Positions 1-8,316 of a stretch of 50,828 bases of DNA are shown here, piece by piece. The DNA is taken from the NCBI GenBank assembly GCA_014190175.1, contig BJFZ01000006.1, positions 1 through 50,828 on the forward strand, in the 5' to 3' direction. A program made the translations under genes and the position numbers. The stretch's first letter is position 1; each line of letters begins with the position of its first letter. Source of the stretch: Actinomycetes bacterium (GTDB lineage Bacteria; Actinomycetota; Actinomycetes; Nanopelagicales; Nanopelagicaceae). A model generated the notes under the pieces. The model had not been told where the DNA came from and made no database searches. It saw only the letters and a program-made list of their open reading frames with translations.

Positions 1-113
1 GATGCAACGGCATAAATTTCGCCAGTATTTGATTTAGAGATTGCCGGATAAAGTGCTTTCTTGGCGATCATTCCTGCGCCGATAAAACCCCAACGAAATT
101 TTTCCATTCCCAT
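1..113 (-). CDS. Gfo/Idh/MocA family oxidoreductase, N-terminus (partial)
   Basis: Only the first ~37 residues are in the window; the gene runs off the left edge on the minus strand. The start is ATG at 113-111, or an in-frame ATG at 107-105. The readable part contains RWGFIGAGMIAKKAL, the glycine-rich GxGxxA-type turn of an N-terminal Rossmann fold as in Gfo/Idh/MocA sugar dehydrogenases, which oxidise or reduce sugars and polyols with NAD(P). It is the third gene of a minus-strand run, 40 bp after the PIG-L deacetylase, so it probably serves the same carbohydrate-related pathway. Substrate cannot be told. Confidence 0.75.
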   Translation of the reverse strand, partial: MGMEKFRWGFIGAGMIAKKALYPAISKSNTGEIYAVA

Positions 114-153
114 ATCCTAGTGAATTGCCACTAAAGTAAAAAGTTCGATTGTC

Positions 154-864
154 CTATTTTGAAGGCAACAACCTGGCATCTCCCGTGTACGGCCAATCAT
201 GTAACAATTTAAATCCTTCTGCATATTGGGTAGATGCTTGTGCGCCGCGGAATCTTCCTTGAATCAACATATTTTCAGTAAATTCCGTACCAAATACATG
301 CATCATCCAGGCAGCTTGGCTTTTGTGTGAGGAAAGCATCGCCGTCTTTGTCTCCATAACTCTGGTTACATCAACATAAAACTCTGGCTCGAAGTGATTA
401 CCTAATTCAGTATCCATTTCAAAAACGGTTGGTATGGCAGTTGGAGGAAAGTTTGTAACAACTAAGGGAACGCTGGCTGGAATTCGCGCATCACGTGCGA
501 TTGATCCAGCAAGTCGGTGATCGGGATGATGATCGAGAACGGAATGGATAAACATCACATCTGGACGTGCTTCACGGATTGCATCAATAAATCGCTCACG
601 AGTTTCACGATTATCAGTGAGGAATTCATCATCAAAATCCATCCAAATCAAATGTGCATCGAGAATTGCAGCAGATGCCTTTGCTTCTTCATGTCGAGTT
701 GCGGCAATCATCTCGCGCGTAATTAATGGATCTCCAGTACCAACATTTCCATTTGTGGCAACCGCGATAATGATTTCATCGCCACGTTCCTTACATAATG
801 CCAAGGTGCCACCACACTGCCATTCCACATCATCTGGATGTGCAGCAATTGCTAAAATTCGCAT
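154..864 (-). CDS. PIG-L (LmbE) family deacetylase
   Basis: A 236-residue zinc-dependent N-deacetylase-like protein of the PIG-L/LmbE family, which removes acetyl groups from N-acetylglucosamine-type substrates. The diagnostic AHPDD motif is at residues 8-12 and a second metal-site motif, HHPDHRLAG, lies near residue 112. No signal peptide or membrane segment is visible, so it should be cytoplasmic. It lies 11 bp downstream of the 656-aa gene and 40 bp upstream of a Gfo/Idh gene, indicating one operon. Members in actinobacteria include MshB and Mca of mycothiol metabolism, but the context here is carbohydrate-like, so I would not assign a mycothiol role. Confidence 0.85.
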   Translation of the reverse strand: MRILAIAAHPDDVEWQCGGTLALCKERGDEIIIAVATNGNVGTGDPLITREMIAATRHEEAKASAAILDAHLIWMDFDDEFLTDNRETRERFIDAIREARPDVMFIHSVLDHHPDHRLAGSIARDARIPASVPLVVTNFPPTAIPTVFEMDTELGNHFEPEFYVDVTRVMETKTAMLSSHKSQAAWMMHVFGTEFTENMLIQGRFRGAQASTQYAEGFKLLHDWPYTGDARLLPSK

Positions 865-875
865 CTATGGCACGA

Positions 876-2846
876 CTACTTGAAGTTAGCAGCTGGTCGA
901 CCCTTAATCACTGCATCCCAATCGTTTCGTGATTGCCATGGAGTTTCATAAGTAGGGGAGTTGACGTAGCGATCTAAGGTGAATTTCAAAGTCGCGCCGC
1001 TATTTGGCCCAAGTTCGATTTTAAACCACTTGTCATTGATCGCAATATCTTCACTCTTGCCATCGCTTTGCGTAACAGTGACTTTAGTGAAGTTGTGCTC
1101 TCCAAATGTTCCAGCTTGCAACACCAAGTTGCGCGACGCATTTGCGCTGATATTTGCAACCTGCATTTCAACAGAGGTTGCACTTACCTTTTCAACAATC
1201 ATTGCAACGTCATCAGGAAGTCCGGTGCGCTGCTTTTGGCCATCAAATGGACGCACCTTTCCATGTTGCAGGCCACCATGTGAAATATGCATTGGTCCAC
1301 CAAAGATCATCTGCGCAAGTCCTTCAAAGTAAACCGGATTGAACTCTTGCCAAGCGTGAATTTGGTAACCATCAACACGAAGATCTAAACCAACTTCTAC
1401 ATCTGCAGTTGCCGGATCGTAATTATCCCAATCACGTGGAGTGCCAGTTTTTGAACGCATCTTCCGTAGTTGGTTATCAATCAAAGTTAAATTCATATCT
1501 AAAATTCTTTCTGGATAATCTGGAATCTCACCACGCATAAATTGGAACCAGGAGACGGTATTTGCGATGTAATGCTTGGTTGCATGTCCAGTTTTTCCAT
1601 CAAGACCTGAAACACCTGGCGCGATAATCTCATTCCAATCAGAACCACGTGGCATCCGATCAATTCGAGCAAGATCTTCATCTGCCATCGAGGTTGTCCA
1701 GATGTAAATCATGTTCCGTGGATTAACCATCCGGAAGTCATCCCAGCCAGTGTCAAAATGTTTCATAGGAGATTTAGTAACTCCATCTACATCTTTACGA
1801 AGTGACCAGATGAAATCTTCTTGTGATCGAGCTAAATCAAGATTTTTCATATCTCCAGTGAGTAGAACCGCATTCATAGAAGCATTAGTTAGCGGCTCAA
1901 TAAGGGTGGTGTAACCATGTGGCCAACGCCATCCGTAATATCCGCCCCACCATTTACCGTCGTTGTACTCACCAATTTTTCCAGTTAAGCCGACGTTGTC
2001 AGGCAAGATGCCATTATTTGCTTTAGCGCGATCATGCCAAACATTTAAATAATCGGTGACCCATTGCTTCAATGAATCATCATGTGAGTACATGTAACCA
2101 TGAGTCATCAGAGTTGTAGCATTTAAATTAAGTGGAACATCTCCGCGGTTCATCCGCAGATTCATCTTCTCGAGAATTTCGGCATAAACAGCATCATCTG
2201 ACCAATGACATCTCTTGTTAGCGAAGTCATGGCTCTTGAGATCCTCATAAGGAGCCAAGTAATCATCCAAAACGGTGCGATGGGTCTGCCAATCTTCATG
2301 AGTTACTTGCAGACGTGGTCCACGGCTACCATTTAGCGGAGAGCGAATAACTTTGTGCTCTGGATCGTAATTAGGTGCCTGCGGATCTTTGCCGTTGTAC
2401 ATATTTGCAAAACTTTGCGCACGTTGGCGGTCAACTAAACTCTCTGGCTTTGTTAAACCAAAGAAGTAGAAGTACAACATTCCTTCACCGTGATGCATCC
2501 AGTCGTAGTACCCATCAAATTCGCGGTGGATCTGACCATATTGCGTCCACTGCCAAGTGATCATGTCCCACATCTGGCGTGCTAATTCATAGATCCGTTC
2601 ATTTCCACCAATTGAATAGAACAGTGCCAAGTTCATGAATGCTTCGTACGGATCATCAGATCCATCCATTGATCCCCATTGGTCGCGCCAAATCAAAGTG
2701 CCGTCAGGACGGCAGTAACGGGCAACAAATTCGACAGCAGCATCATTTAATTTTGCAATGATTTCGCGCTCTTGTTTGGCCCACTTTGGGTTGGAGTGAG
2801 GTGCAGATACTTTGACAGATGCGATTTTCTTGGATGAATTGGACAT
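876..2846 (-). CDS. unrecognised 656-aa protein, probable alpha-toroid glycosidase/lyase-like enzyme
   Basis: I do not recognise a named family. The 656-residue protein has no signal peptide. It is rich in Trp, Tyr, Asp and His, with clusters such as WRDQWGSMDGSDDPYEAF and FDGYYDWMHHGEGMLYFYFF in the first 130 residues, and WWGGYYGWRWPHGY near residue 300. Long helical stretches through about residue 520 followed by a beta-rich last ~110 residues suggest an (alpha/alpha) toroid plus a beta-sandwich, as in many glycoside hydrolases and polysaccharide lyases. That fold guess is inference. It is the first gene of an operon with a PIG-L deacetylase and a Gfo/Idh dehydrogenase, which fits intracellular breakdown of an amino- or acetylated sugar. 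The start is the ATG at 2846. Confidence 0.55.
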   Translation of the reverse strand: MSNSSKKIASVKVSAPHSNPKWAKQEREIIAKLNDAAVEFVARYCRPDGTLIWRDQWGSMDGSDDPYEAFMNLALFYSIGGNERIYELARQMWDMITWQWTQYGQIHREFDGYYDWMHHGEGMLYFYFFGLTKPESLVDRQRAQSFANMYNGKDPQAPNYDPEHKVIRSPLNGSRGPRLQVTHEDWQTHRTVLDDYLAPYEDLKSHDFANKRCHWSDDAVYAEILEKMNLRMNRGDVPLNLNATTLMTHGYMYSHDDSLKQWVTDYLNVWHDRAKANNGILPDNVGLTGKIGEYNDGKWWGGYYGWRWPHGYTTLIEPLTNASMNAVLLTGDMKNLDLARSQEDFIWSLRKDVDGVTKSPMKHFDTGWDDFRMVNPRNMIYIWTTSMADEDLARIDRMPRGSDWNEIIAPGVSGLDGKTGHATKHYIANTVSWFQFMRGEIPDYPERILDMNLTLIDNQLRKMRSKTGTPRDWDNYDPATADVEVGLDLRVDGYQIHAWQEFNPVYFEGLAQMIFGGPMHISHGGLQHGKVRPFDGQKQRTGLPDDVAMIVEKVSATSVEMQVANISANASRNLVLQAGTFGEHNFTKVTVTQSDGKSEDIAINDKWFKIELGPNSGATLKFTLDRYVNSPTYETPWQSRNDWDAVIKGRPAANFK

Positions 2847-2906
2847 ATAGCGATAGTAGCCGCACAGGCAGAGGATTAAAAGGGTTAAGTAAAGATTAAA
2901 TTAAAA

Positions 2907-3563
2907 TCAAGGGTGGTTTTGAATTGCAGAAAGCAAGACTAAAAGACCAAGCACAATCATTACGAGCCCACCTGCGGTACGCAAAAGAACAATCCGGCGC
3001 ACCTCAGTGGCCAACCAAATCCGTGCAGTTCCCGCAAGCAGACCCCAAGTACCGTCACAAACAAGTGCTAACAATGAAAAAATTACACCTAGCAAAATTA
3101 ATTGAAAAACTACACTGCCGCGATCGCGGTCAATAAATTGTGGAGCGACAGCGGCGCAAAAAACTATTCCTTTAGGATTTAAAATTCCAACTACAAATCC
3201 ATCCTTGATTGTTCGAAGCGCACTTGGTGTGGCCGTTTCGCCTTGCTCAAGCATTTGGGTTGAGTGCTCAGCTCGTTTGCGAAGAGCATCGATGCCTAAA
3301 TAAATTAAATAGAGCCCGCCGCCCCACTGCACTACAGCGTATGCAATTGCAGATTTTTGAATTATTGGCCCGATTCCAACAGCTACCAAAATCGATAGGA
3401 CTAGAAAACCAGAAGCGTTACCAATGACGGTAATTACGGCAACTTTTCTGCCCCAAGCGATCGCCCGGGCAATAGTGAAAAGTACTGATGGGCCTGGTGC
3501 CAAAATGATTGCTACAGCCGCAATAAAATATTCCGGAAGCTTGGTTGGAATCACCAAATTCAT
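2907..3563 (-). CDS. LysE/RhtB family amino-acid exporter
   Basis: A 218-residue polytopic membrane protein with about six hydrophobic segments. The N-terminal segment IILAPGPSVLFTIARAI followed by GRKVAVITVIGNASGF is the typical LysE/RhtB signature (APGP then a small-residue helix). Family members export amino acids and homologues such as homoserine, threonine or leucine by proton antiport. It lies 81 bp beyond the uracil permease on the same strand, with a strong hairpin between them, so it probably has its own promoter. The exported substrate is not predictable. Confidence 0.85.
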   Translation of the reverse strand: MNLVIPTKLPEYFIAAVAIILAPGPSVLFTIARAIAWGRKVAVITVIGNASGFLVLSILVAVGIGPIIQKSAIAYAVVQWGGGLYLIYLGIDALRKRAEHSTQMLEQGETATPSALRTIKDGFVVGILNPKGIVFCAAVAPQFIDRDRGSVVFQLILLGVIFSLLALVCDGTWGLLAGTARIWLATEVRRIVLLRTAGGLVMIVLGLLVLLSAIQNHP

Positions 3564-3591
3564 GCGCTAAAAGTACCGTAGAAAGCAACAA

Positions 3592-3624
3592 AGCGGGCGC
3601 CTCCAATTTCTGGAAGCACCCGCT
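3592..3624 (-). terminator. rho-independent terminator after uracil permease
   Basis: Imperfect inverted repeat with arms AGCGGG (3592-3597) and CCCGCT (3619-3624), continued inward by GC/GC and TCCA/TGGA pairs around a 5-nt loop. On the minus strand the hairpin is followed by a T-rich stretch (CTTTGTTGCTTTC). It lies 20 bp downstream of the permease stop codon. Confidence 0.7.
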
Positions 3625-3644
3625 CTTACGGTTAATTTATTAAC

Positions 3645-4877
3645 TTACCTTTTGCTCAATGAATGCAGCACTCGGTAACCAACAATTGCAACCACTGTTG
3701 CGTTGATGATTCCGTTAAATGTGAAATCGCCACTTGTCCATGAGATGTCAGCGATTCCGATAACAAGAGCAGATGCCACGATGATCAAGTTGCTGGAGTT
3801 AGAAAAATCAACTTTTGATTCAATCCAGATTCGAGCACCAAGTACACCGATCATTCCGAATAGTGCAACGCCAGCTCCACCAAGTGCACCGGTAGGAGTA
3901 GCGCTTAGTACTGCACCGAATTTAGGTGAGAGTGAAAGCAACACAGCACCAACACCGGCGATCCAGTAAGCAGCGGTTGAGTAAACCTTGGTAGCAGCCA
4001 TTACGCCAATGTTTTCAGCATATGTGGTTGTACCAGAACCGCCACCAGCACCAGCGAGTGTTGTTGCAAGACCATCTGCAAGAAGTGCGTTTCCAATTTC
4101 ATCATCAAGATTTTTTCCAGTAATTGCAGCAACCGCTTTAACGTGTCCAACGTTTTCAGCGATCAGTACAAGAACTACTGGGAGGAACAAGATAATGGCA
4201 TTGCCATTAAATGTCGGCGTGGTAAATGTTGGAAGTGCGACCCATTTTGCACCTTTGATTCCATCGGTCTTTACATCGCCCATTCCGAGTGCAACCGCAT
4301 AACCAATCACAATTCCAACGAAGATAGAGATGCGACCAAGGAATCCATGACTAATGGCTGCGATAAGTGCAATTGCGGCCAAAGTAATAATTCCTACTAG
4401 TGGACCTGCAGCAAGATTATTTTTCGCAGCACCTGCCAAGTTAAGACCAATCACCATAACGATCGCTCCGGTAACAACTGGAGGCAACATCCACTCAATC
4501 CATTTCATACCAACTGCGCGAACAATCAAACCGATCAACGCCAGGATTACACCGGCAGCTACAACGCCACCTAGTGCTGCGCCCATTCCACCATCAGCTT
4601 TTGCAGCGGCGATAGGCGCCAAAAATGCAAAAGAGGAACCTAGGTATGAAGGCACTCGGTTTTTGGTGATGATTAAGAAGAGCATCGTTCCGATGCCTGA
4701 GAAGAACAAGGTAGTGGTCGGGGACATGCCAGTAAGGATTGGTACTAGGAAAGTGGCTCCGAACATGGCGGCGATATGTTGCAAGCCGATACCAATGGTG
4801 CGGGGCCAGCTCAGGCGCTCATCTGGAGCAACTACATCTCCTGAGGTGTGCAACTTCCATGAGAATAGTGAGGACAT
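3645..4877 (-). CDS. uraA: uracil permease (NCS2/UraA family)
   Basis: A 410-residue nucleobase:cation symporter of the NCS2 family, with about 14 hydrophobic segments. The signature TTTYAENIGVMAATKVYS near residue 285 closely resembles the conserved loop of UraA/PyrP uracil permeases, which favours uracil over xanthine as substrate. It would import uracil by proton symport for pyrimidine salvage. It is transcribed alone, with a strong terminator after it and a ~145-nt GC-rich, hairpin-forming leader in front, so expression may be controlled at the RNA level. Length is normal for the family (about 400-430 aa). Confidence 0.88.
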   Translation of the reverse strand: MSSLFSWKLHTSGDVVAPDERLSWPRTIGIGLQHIAAMFGATFLVPILTGMSPTTTLFFSGIGTMLFLIITKNRVPSYLGSSFAFLAPIAAAKADGGMGAALGGVVAAGVILALIGLIVRAVGMKWIEWMLPPVVTGAIVMVIGLNLAGAAKNNLAAGPLVGIITLAAIALIAAISHGFLGRISIFVGIVIGYAVALGMGDVKTDGIKGAKWVALPTFTTPTFNGNAIILFLPVVLVLIAENVGHVKAVAAITGKNLDDEIGNALLADGLATTLAGAGGGSGTTTYAENIGVMAATKVYSTAAYWIAGVGAVLLSLSPKFGAVLSATPTGALGGAGVALFGMIGVLGARIWIESKVDFSNSSNLIIVASALVIGIADISWTSGDFTFNGIINATVVAIVGYRVLHSLSKR

Positions 4878-5020
4878 TTGATCCCTTCTAGAGGTTATTA
4901 CTGCCTAACGATTAATCAGGGTAAGGCTCTGAGCAGGGCAAATCCTTCAGAAAGGGCGCGCCACGCCGGGGGTGAAGATGGAGTTGCCCCAATGCGAGCG
5001 GGGTAGTTAGATAGCGCAAG
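4878..5020 (-). promoter_or_regulatory. structured leader upstream of uracil permease
   Basis: On the minus strand the leader is clearly richer in G+C than its surroundings and can fold. AUCUUCA pairs with UGAAGGAU (one bulged G), enclosing a GC hairpin around GGCG...CGCC. It does not match a riboswitch class I can recall. It may be a regulatory leader sensing pyrimidines or may simply contain the divergent promoters of uraA and padR. Confidence 0.35.
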
Positions 5021-5077
5021 GTGATATATCAACTCGATCTATCCAGTTGTACGGTAATAAGTTCAAGGGGGCGGCAA

Positions 5078-5632
5078 ATGGCATCACGTAGTGAGCCTTT
5101 GGAGTTCACCCTTTTAGGGCTGCTCTCAGCCGGGCCATTGCATGGTTATGAACTGCGCAAGCGCTGCTTGGCGATTTTAGGACCATTTAGGGCGCTTTCC
5201 TTTGGATCGCTCTATCCGCAATTACGCCGGATGTCATTAAGCAATCTGATTGAAGTATCTGAAAATGAGAGCGTAACTGGAAGTTCACGTCGGGCGAAGA
5301 TTTCCTACTCAATTACTGAAGCCGGGAAAAAAAGATTTGCAGAGTTAACTGAGAACGCTGACGCAAGTGAAGATGAAGCATTCGGAGTTCACTTTGCGTT
5401 TTTTGGCCCAACTTCGCGAACATCCCGCGTACGAATTTTGGAAGCACGTAGACGTCGATTAAAAGATAAGGCAGAAGTGCTTTCAAAAGAGCTCGAGCGC
5501 TCGCCGTTAAATGGTGAAGTGCTTGGAATAGATAAGTATTTAATTGAATGGCGTCGTCATTCACTTGATTCAGCAACCCGTGAAATTGCATGGCTTGATG
5601 AAATGATCCAATCTGAAAGGAAAACCCAGTGA
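5078..5632 (+). CDS. PadR family transcriptional regulator
   Basis: A 184-residue PadR-type regulator. The N-terminal winged helix carries [19 protein letters not shown] and [11 protein letters not shown] (recognition region), with the wing at [15 protein letters not shown]; the C-terminal half is a helical dimerisation domain. I choose the ATG at 5078 rather than the upstream in-frame start at 5021: it is preceded by AAGGGGGCGG and the protein then begins just before the PadR domain, as family members do. Its stop overlaps the ino1 start (GTGA, 4 bp), so the two are translationally coupled. PadR next to inositol-phosphate synthase is a conserved actinobacterial pair, suggesting that it controls inositol synthesis, perhaps by autoregulating this operon. 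Confidence 0.88.
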   Translation: MASRSEPLEFTLLGLLSAGPLHGYELRKRCLAILGPFRALSFGSLYPQLRRMSLSNLIEVSENESVTGSSRRAKISYSITEAGKKRFAELTENADASEDEAFGVHFAFFGPTSRTSRVRILEARRRRLKDKAEVLSKELERSPLNGEVLGIDKYLIEWRRHSLDSATREIAWLDEMIQSERKTQ

Positions 5633-6708
5633 GCAAGATCAGAGTAGCAATCATCGGCGTTGGAAACTGCGCCAACTCATTAGTTCAAGGAGTTACTTAC
5701 TACAAGGATGCCGCAATCGATCAGGAGATTCCTGGTTTGATGCATGCAAACCTTGGCGGGTATCACATCAGCGACATTGAATTTGTCGGCGCATATGATG
5801 TTGATGCCAAAAAAGTAGGTCTTGATCTTGCTGATGCAATTTGGGCGAGTGAGAACAACACCATTAAATTTGCAAATGTTGGTAAAACTGGAGTCACAGT
5901 AGAGCGCGGAACAACTCTTGATGGCCTCGGTCGCTACTACCGTGAAACCATCACCGAGTCAGACGCAACACCAGTTGATATGGTCGCATCCCTAAAAGCG
6001 AAAAAAGTAGATGTGTTGATCTGCTACTTACCTGTTGGTTCTGAAGATGCAGTGCGTTTCTATGCACAAGTTGCGATTGATGCTCATTGCGCATTTGTTA
6101 ACGCGCTTCCAGTATTTATCGCATCCGATCCAATCTGGGCCAAGAAATTTACTGATGCAAAAGTGCCAATTATCGGCGATGACATCAAGAGTCAAGTCGG
6201 CGCAACTATTACGCACCGAATCTTGGCAAAGTTGTTCCAGGATCGTGGAGTTCACTTAGACCGCACATTGCAATTAAATGTGGGCGGAAATATGGATTTC
6301 AAAAATATGCTCGAGCGCGATCGCTTAGAGTCAAAGAAGATCTCGAAAACCCAATCTGTTACTTCACAACTTGATCACGATATGGGTGAAGGAAATGTTC
6401 ACATTGGACCATCTGATTATGTTGCATGGTTAGATGACCGCAAATGGGCTTACGTCCGTCTTGAGGGTCGTGCATTTGGCGATGTTCCACTTTCACTTGA
6501 ATACAAGTTAGAGGTATGGGATTCACCAAACTCAGCAGGTGTCATCATTGATGCACTTCGCTGCGCGAAATTGGCTCTTGATCGCGGAATTGGCGGACCA
6601 TTACTTTCACCATCAAGCTACTTCATGAAATCTCCACCCGAGCAGTACTCAGATGAAACCGCACATGTGCGTACAGAAGAGTTTATTGACGGAAAGATTG
6701 AGCGCTAG
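5629..6708 (+). CDS. ino1: inositol-3-phosphate synthase
   Basis: A 359-residue NAD-dependent myo-inositol-1-phosphate synthase of the short actinobacterial/archaeal type. It converts glucose-6-phosphate to 1D-myo-inositol-3-phosphate, the first step to phosphatidylinositol and mycothiol. The Rossmann turn is [17 protein letters not shown] at residues 6-22. The conserved core includes [27 protein letters not shown] and the [15 protein letters not shown] block near residue 290. The start is GTG, overlapping padR by 4 bp. Two further genes follow within 9 bp and 2 bp, so it lies second in a four-gene operon. Confidence 0.95.
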   Translation: MSKIRVAIIGVGNCANSLVQGVTYYKDAAIDQEIPGLMHANLGGYHISDIEFVGAYDVDAKKVGLDLADAIWASENNTIKFANVGKTGVTVERGTTLDGLGRYYRETITESDATPVDMVASLKAKKVDVLICYLPVGSEDAVRFYAQVAIDAHCAFVNALPVFIASDPIWAKKFTDAKVPIIGDDIKSQVGATITHRILAKLFQDRGVHLDRTLQLNVGGNMDFKNMLERDRLESKKISKTQSVTSQLDHDMGEGNVHIGPSDYVAWLDDRKWAYVRLEGRAFGDVPLSLEYKLEVWDSPNSAGVIIDALRCAKLALDRGIGGPLLSPSSYFMKSPPEQYSDETAHVRTEEFIDGKIER

Positions 6709-6717
6709 TAGTTAGTT

Positions 6718-7482
6718 ATGGCAGAAATGGAGGAAATTGCAGTACTAATTGATAATGGCGTTTTAACATTAGGTTTTAATCGACCTGAAAAAAGAAACGC
6801 CATTACAGGTGCAATGTATGCCGAACTGGCAGATCAATTAAATGCTGCAGCAGATAATGATGAAGTCGGTGCAGTTTTAATTTACGGCGAAGGTGATGAT
6901 TTCACCGCCGGTAATGACATAAATGATTTCCTTAATAATCCACCCTCTGGTGACAATTCTAATGCTCCGGTTTGGCGTTTCTTAATTGCAATCCGTGAAT
7001 TTCCAAAACCGATAGTAGCTTCAATAACCGGACGGGCAGTAGGAATTGGAACTACTTTACTGATGCACTGTGATTACGTAATCGCCGGGCGCGGAACGAA
7101 ATTATCGATGCCATTTGTTAATTTAGGTCTTGTGCCTGAAGCAGCATCTTCTTATCTTCTCCCAATAATTATGGGACACCAACGCGCCAGTGAATTACTT
7201 TTACTCGGAGATGTTTTTTCGGCCGAAAAGGCTCGCGAGTACGGATTAATCAATGAAGTTGTTTCAGATGAGGAAAGCCCAGTTCGTGGCGGTGAAGTTG
7301 CTAAACAATTAGCCGATCAACCACGCAATGCAATTCGCCAAGCAAAGAGATTAATAAAGAAGGCACATTCCCAAGCAGTTGCCCAAACCATGGTTGAAGA
7401 AGGAAAACTTTTTCAAGAAGCATTAGTAAGTGATGAAGCAAGGGATGCTTTTATGAATTTTATTTCGAAAAAAGGAAAATAG
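6718..7482 (+). CDS. enoyl-CoA hydratase/isomerase family protein
   Basis: A 254-residue crotonase-fold protein. The N-terminus has the usual NRPEKRNAIT motif. The first oxyanion-hole region is EGDDFTAGNDINDF near residue 60, and the second is ITGRAVGIGTTLLMHCDYVIAG near residue 105. LVPEAASSYLLP occupies the place of the catalytic glutamate region. It should act on an acyl-CoA as hydratase or isomerase. It starts 9 bp after ino1 and is followed 2 bp later by an SDR, a pairing that fits fatty-acyl or steroid-like CoA metabolism. Why it shares an operon with inositol synthesis is not evident. Confidence 0.88.
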   Translation: MAEMEEIAVLIDNGVLTLGFNRPEKRNAITGAMYAELADQLNAAADNDEVGAVLIYGEGDDFTAGNDINDFLNNPPSGDNSNAPVWRFLIAIREFPKPIVASITGRAVGIGTTLLMHCDYVIAGRGTKLSMPFVNLGLVPEAASSYLLPIIMGHQRASELLLLGDVFSAEKAREYGLINEVVSDEESPVRGGEVAKQLADQPRNAIRQAKRLIKKAHSQAVAQTMVEEGKLFQEALVSDEARDAFMNFISKKGK

Positions 7483-7484
7483 AA

Positions 7485-8315
7485 ATGGCGCAAGATTTAG
7501 CTGGTAAAAAGATATTCATTACTGGTGGTTCGCGCGGAATTGGTTTAGCAATTGCTAAGCGTGCGGCTGCCGACGGTGCGATGGTTGCGATTGCCGCTAA
7601 AACAACAGATCCACATCCAACTTTGCCAGGAACGATTTATACTGCTGCAGATGAAATTCGCGAGGCCGGGGGAGTTGCACTTCCGATTCAATGTGACTTG
7701 CGAGATGAAAAGCAGATCGAAAGTGCAGTTGCAAAAGCAGCCGCTGAGTTTGGTGGACTAGATATTTTGATCAACAATGCCAGTGCAATCAACCTAACTC
7801 CAACCCTTGCAACTCCGGCGAAAAGATTTGATTTAATGTTTTCGGTAAATGTGCGCGCCACTTTTTTAACTTCGCAAGCAGCTATTCCTCATTTAAAAGA
7901 ATCAGCCGCAGCTGGTCGCAACCCGCATATTTTGACCATGTCTCCACCGCTATCAATGAGTGCAAAATGGTTTAAGCCACATCTTGCTTACACAATGGCA
8001 AAGTATGGAATGAGTATGTGCGTCCTAGGTTTAGCTGAAGAGTTTAAACGTGACGGAATCAGCGTTAATGGGCTTTGGCCACGTACCGCTATCGACACCG
8101 CTGCTCTTGCAATGATTCCTGGAATAGATACAGATTTTTGTCGCAAGCCAGAGATTATTGCTGATTCAGCCTATGTAATTTTGACCGGAACTGGCAAAAG
8201 TGGAAATTTCTTTATTGATGATGAAGTTCTAGCATCTGTCGGAATTACAGATCTAGATAAGTACTCAGTTGTACCTGGTACGACTGATTTTTTACTTGAT
8301 TTTTTTATAGATTAA
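7485..8315 (+). CDS. short-chain dehydrogenase/reductase (HSDL2-like)
   Basis: A 276-residue SDR. Cofactor motif TGGSRGIGLAIA at about residues 14-25, NNAS near residue 93, and a catalytic YTMAK with an upstream serine in LTMSPPLSMS. The long insertion KTTDPHPTLPGTIYTAADEI after beta-2 is typical of the hydroxysteroid dehydrogenase-like protein 2 subgroup, which is associated with fatty-acid metabolism. A ribosome-binding site AAAGGA precedes the ATG. It is coupled to the enoyl-CoA hydratase, so the two probably act on successive intermediates. Its stop is one base from the stop of the converging nickel permease gene. Confidence 0.9.
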   Translation: MAQDLAGKKIFITGGSRGIGLAIAKRAAADGAMVAIAAKTTDPHPTLPGTIYTAADEIREAGGVALPIQCDLRDEKQIESAVAKAAAEFGGLDILINNASAINLTPTLATPAKRFDLMFSVNVRATFLTSQAAIPHLKESAAAGRNPHILTMSPPLSMSAKWFKPHLAYTMAKYGMSMCVLGLAEEFKRDGISVNGLWPRTAIDTAALAMIPGIDTDFCRKPEIIADSAYVILTGTGKSGNFFIDDEVLASVGITDLDKYSVVPGTTDFLLDFFID

Positions 8316-8316
8316 T

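Noticed and set aside
4354..4881. Long plus-strand frame of 175 codons
   Set aside because: Antisense shadow of the uracil permease, Pro/Ala/Thr-rich with no recognisable motif and no ribosome-binding site.
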